From Paenibacillus baekrokdamisoli (GTDB lineage: Bacteria; Bacillota; Bacilli; Paenibacillales; Paenibacillaceae), in the NCBI RefSeq assembly GCF_003945345.1, contig NZ_AP019308.1, positions 372,001-436,000 of the forward strand: a stretch of DNA of 64,000 nucleotides. The letters run 5' to 3'. A program made the translations under genes and the position numbers. Shown one piece after another: positions 61,993 through 64,000 of this stretch. The notes under the pieces were generated by a model. That model saw nothing but the letters and a program-made list of their open reading frames with translations. It ran no database searches and was not told where the DNA came from. How positions within the stretch are numbered: position 1 is the stretch's first letter; each line of letters starts with the position of its first letter.

Positions 61993-63069
61993 ATGAAGAT
62001 GCAGGTTAGCTCATACGGACTATTTTGTTGTATTCTCGGAATCTTCTTGACCCTTGTGTTTGTAAACGGTTGCAATAAAAGTGACTCCACTCCCAAGTTT
62101 ACAGTAATCTATAACAATGAATTGCAGGCGAAGCATGCTACCCAGTCAGAAGAATCAGTTAGAGCGAAAAAATACAAAGTGGCCTTCGTCTCTAAAATCG
62201 CTGGCATCCCCTATTTTGACGTTGCGGAGGATGGGGCTAAAGAGGCGGCTAAAGATCTGGGCATCGAGCTTATCTCTTCCGGACCTCAGGTTGCGGACGC
62301 TGAACACCAGATCGAAATTGTGGAGCAATTGATCAGAGAAGGTGTGGATGCGATTGCCATTGCGGCCAATGATCCCAAGGCTTTGATACCAGTCCTGCAA
62401 AAAGCTAAGAAGCAGGGAATTCAAGTCATTACTTGGGATTCGGATACATTGCCTGAGGCGAGATCGTTTTTTGTCAATCAAGTAGATTATGAAGCGTTTG
62501 GACGTCATCAAATGGATCTCTTGGCGACGCTTTTGAATGAACGCGGCTCTTTCGCCATTTTAACTAGTTCGACTACGGCCATGAATTTGAGCGAATGGAC
62601 CAAGTGGATCCGGAAACAACTGGATGAGTATTATCCCAAAATGAAGCTGGTGGAGATCAGATCCAATAACGAGGATATGGAAGAAGGTTATAAACTTTCC
62701 TTGGATATGCTGGACCGGTATCCCGATATCAAAGGAATTATCGGGGTTGGGTCAACGAGTCCGCCTGCTGCGGCCAAGGCGGTGCAGGAACGGGGGAAAA
62801 CCGGCGAAGTCAAGGTCATCGGCATTGCGTCGCCGAATCTGATGCGCAAGTATTTGAAGGAGGGTGTCTCGCAGGTCATAAGTCTTTGGAGTCCCAAAAA
62901 ACTCGGTTATTTGACTGTTTATATGGTTAAGCAGCTGTTGGACGGAGAAATGGCTTATGACGGTCAGGAAATTCCGAATGTAGGGAATATACGCATAAAA
63001 GGGGATGTTGTCATCATGGGTGAACCGATAGATTTTACAAAAGACAATGTGGACGACTATGATTTTTAG
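61993..63069 (+). CDS. Periplasmic-binding-type sugar receptor lipoprotein (RbsB/LsrB-like)
   Basis: A 358-residue lipoprotein: signal ending LVFVNGC (Cys ~27), then a Peripla_BP_4 domain (KYKVAFVSKIAGIPYFDVAE, VDAIAIAANDPKALIPVL, VITWDSDTLPEARSFFVNQ). It resembles the ribose, rhamnose and autoinducer-2 binding proteins. No permease or ATPase of that class is nearby. Its stop overlaps the start of a histidine kinase by 11 bases, so it more likely presents a sugar to that kinase than feeds a transporter. GGGAGGAAGG precedes ATG 61993. Confidence 0.87.
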   Translation: MKMQVSSYGLFCCILGIFLTLVFVNGCNKSDSTPKFTVIYNNELQAKHATQSEESVRAKKYKVAFVSKIAGIPYFDVAEDGAKEAAKDLGIELISSGPQVADAEHQIEIVEQLIREGVDAIAIAANDPKALIPVLQKAKKQGIQVITWDSDTLPEARSFFVNQVDYEAFGRHQMDLLATLLNERGSFAILTSSTTAMNLSEWTKWIRKQLDEYYPKMKLVEIRSNNEDMEEGYKLSLDMLDRYPDIKGIIGVGSTSPPAAAKAVQERGKTGEVKVIGIASPNLMRKYLKEGVSQVISLWSPKKLGYLTVYMVKQLLDGEMAYDGQEIPNVGNIRIKGDVVIMGEPIDFTKDNVDDYDF

Positions 63070-64000
63070 AAATATATTCAAAAACTATAGGTTTACCTCC
63101 AAGTTGATTATTACTTATTTGCTGCTTACCGTTATCCCGATGGCTATTATCGGTTATGTTTCGTACTGGCAGTATAACCGCTCAATTGAAAACCAGGTCG
63201 GAAAATACATTCCACGTATATTAAGCCAGACTAACGATAACATCGATCGGAAATTGGATGAATTGCAAAATCTGAGTGAGCTTATTTATAACTCGAATGA
63301 GGTTGTCTCTATTCTGCGGAAAAAGACGTCTCAGTCCCAGTCCCGTTCTCTACAGGACAAATTTGCAGTTGAAGGCTACTTATCTCGCACTTACTTAAGC
63401 GGCAATTATAGTGATGTTCTCGGTGTCTTTATTTATAGCAATAATCGGATTTTTCAGAAAGCCAATCTCGCTTACAGCGCTTTCGATCCAAATTCGCTAC
63501 CAGTTGGACAAGAACTGAATTTTCGAGGAAAAGTAAGTATCATCCTGCCGCTCGATGCAGGTTTGCAGTTTGAAGGTGCAGTCCCCTATTTGTTAATCGT
63601 CAAGCCAATCAAGGATTCCGATAATCAGAAGACGTTAGGTACGATGTATATTGCAGTTACGATGAAGTTTATCGAGAACGTTTTGTCTGAACTCGCAAAC
63701 GAAGATTCGGCAACTTTATGGATTATGGACATGAAGGGGAAAATCATCTATCATACCGATTCCGAGAGGATCGGGGGCATATACGACGATGCACGGCTGT
63801 TTCCAGTGACTGATGGAAGTTTCAAAAAAATGTCGTCGTCAAAAAGCGAGCTGTTTAGTGTCAGCCGTTCGGCATCGACTAGCTGGACGTTGGCTTACCG
63901 TATTCCGATGGAGAAGCTGACGGCTCAAACAGACCGTCTTCGCAGTCTGATGATTACTGCGTTTGTCCTGTTTGTTGCAGTCACGGGAGTGATCTCTGTA
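63059..64000 (+). CDS. YesM-type sensor histidine kinase, N-terminal part
   Basis: The frame opens MIFRNIFKNYRFTSKLIITY, with a membrane helix (~16-35). An extracellular sensor of about 250 residues follows, with a Cache-like segment AVTMKFIENVLSELANE and WIMDMKGKIIYHTDSE. A second helix starts at the end (LMITAFVLFVAVTGV). It is cut by the window end before HAMP and the kinase domain. ATG 63059 overlaps the receptor gene by 11 bases, indicating coupled translation. A response regulator is expected downstream. Confidence 0.85.
   Translation, partial: MIFRNIFKNYRFTSKLIITYLLLTVIPMAIIGYVSYWQYNRSIENQVGKYIPRILSQTNDNIDRKLDELQNLSELIYNSNEVVSILRKKTSQSQSRSLQDKFAVEGYLSRTYLSGNYSDVLGVFIYSNNRIFQKANLAYSAFDPNSLPVGQELNFRGKVSIILPLDAGLQFEGAVPYLLIVKPIKDSDNQKTLGTMYIAVTMKFIENVLSELANEDSATLWIMDMKGKIIYHTDSERIGGIYDDARLFPVTDGSFKKMSSSKSELFSVSRSASTSWTLAYRIPMEKLTAQTDRLRSLMITAFVLFVAVTGVISV

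Overview
The window looks like chromosomal DNA of a spore-forming, Paenibacillus-like Firmicute. The evidence is a sporulation membrane protein (YtaF), an alpha/beta-type small acid-soluble spore protein, S-layer homology domains, YesM/YesN-type two-component systems beside Lpl-type sugar importers, and strong AGGAGG ribosome binding sites. This is inferred from gene content; no species can be named from the sequence alone.

Layout. (1) 1-3490 is core genome: mutM (partial), ytaF, coaE, a lytic transglycosylase, a spore protein, nrdR and tRNA-Ala(GGC). (2) 3445-13650 is a decayed genomic island next to the tRNA 3' end. Pieces of the tRNA terminus with terminators recur at 9372 and 13539, and a ~40-bp direct repeat lies at 3501 and 13609. 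The island carries an Lsa-type ABC-F protein and a Cfr-type 23S rRNA methyltransferase, each behind a structured leader. It also has an AlkD-like protein, two broken regulators, and a TetR-controlled operon of a dihydrolipoamide-dehydrogenase-like flavoprotein, an HlyD-like adaptor and an ABC-2 permease with no ATPase. (3) 14013-15866 has a broken VOC gene and an M28-like peptidase. (4) 16192-37633 is a ~21-kb carbohydrate locus, all on the + strand: ROK repressor, sugar-type oxidoreductase, one ABC ATPase, two permease pairs, two binding proteins (one a giant fusion with two carbohydrate-binding-like domains), an NHL propeller protein, a Yip1-like protein, a DUF5696-type protein and a 1638-residue S-layer-anchored GH114-like hydrolase. 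A sigma-A promoter with an overlapping palindrome before the oxidoreductase suggests ROK control.

(5) 37945-41794 holds an MFS transporter, an ArsR-like regulator with a YhfC-like membrane peptidase, and broken histidine kinase and kinase-like genes. (6) 42000-51930 is the most unusual part. Small, unrelated, compositionally different genes (DinB, VOC, two lipoproteins, a 40-residue membrane protein, a copper-amine-oxidase stalk protein, an SRPBCC protein, an unknown protein) are punctuated by a recurring ~20-30-nt motif, approximately GCTAACGGGNANGATAGTT, usually alternating with terminator-like hairpins. An IS110 element, an IS1111-type element and a group II intron 3' end all lie against copies of this motif. 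I read it as an integron-like cassette array without a visible integrase; this is a hypothesis. (7) 51962-53958 has an MFS exporter and a LOG-family protein. (8) 54306-64000 has a YesM/YesN two-component system with an Lpl-type importer whose binding-protein gene is frameshifted, then a sugar-binding lipoprotein translationally coupled to a second YesM-type kinase that runs off the window.
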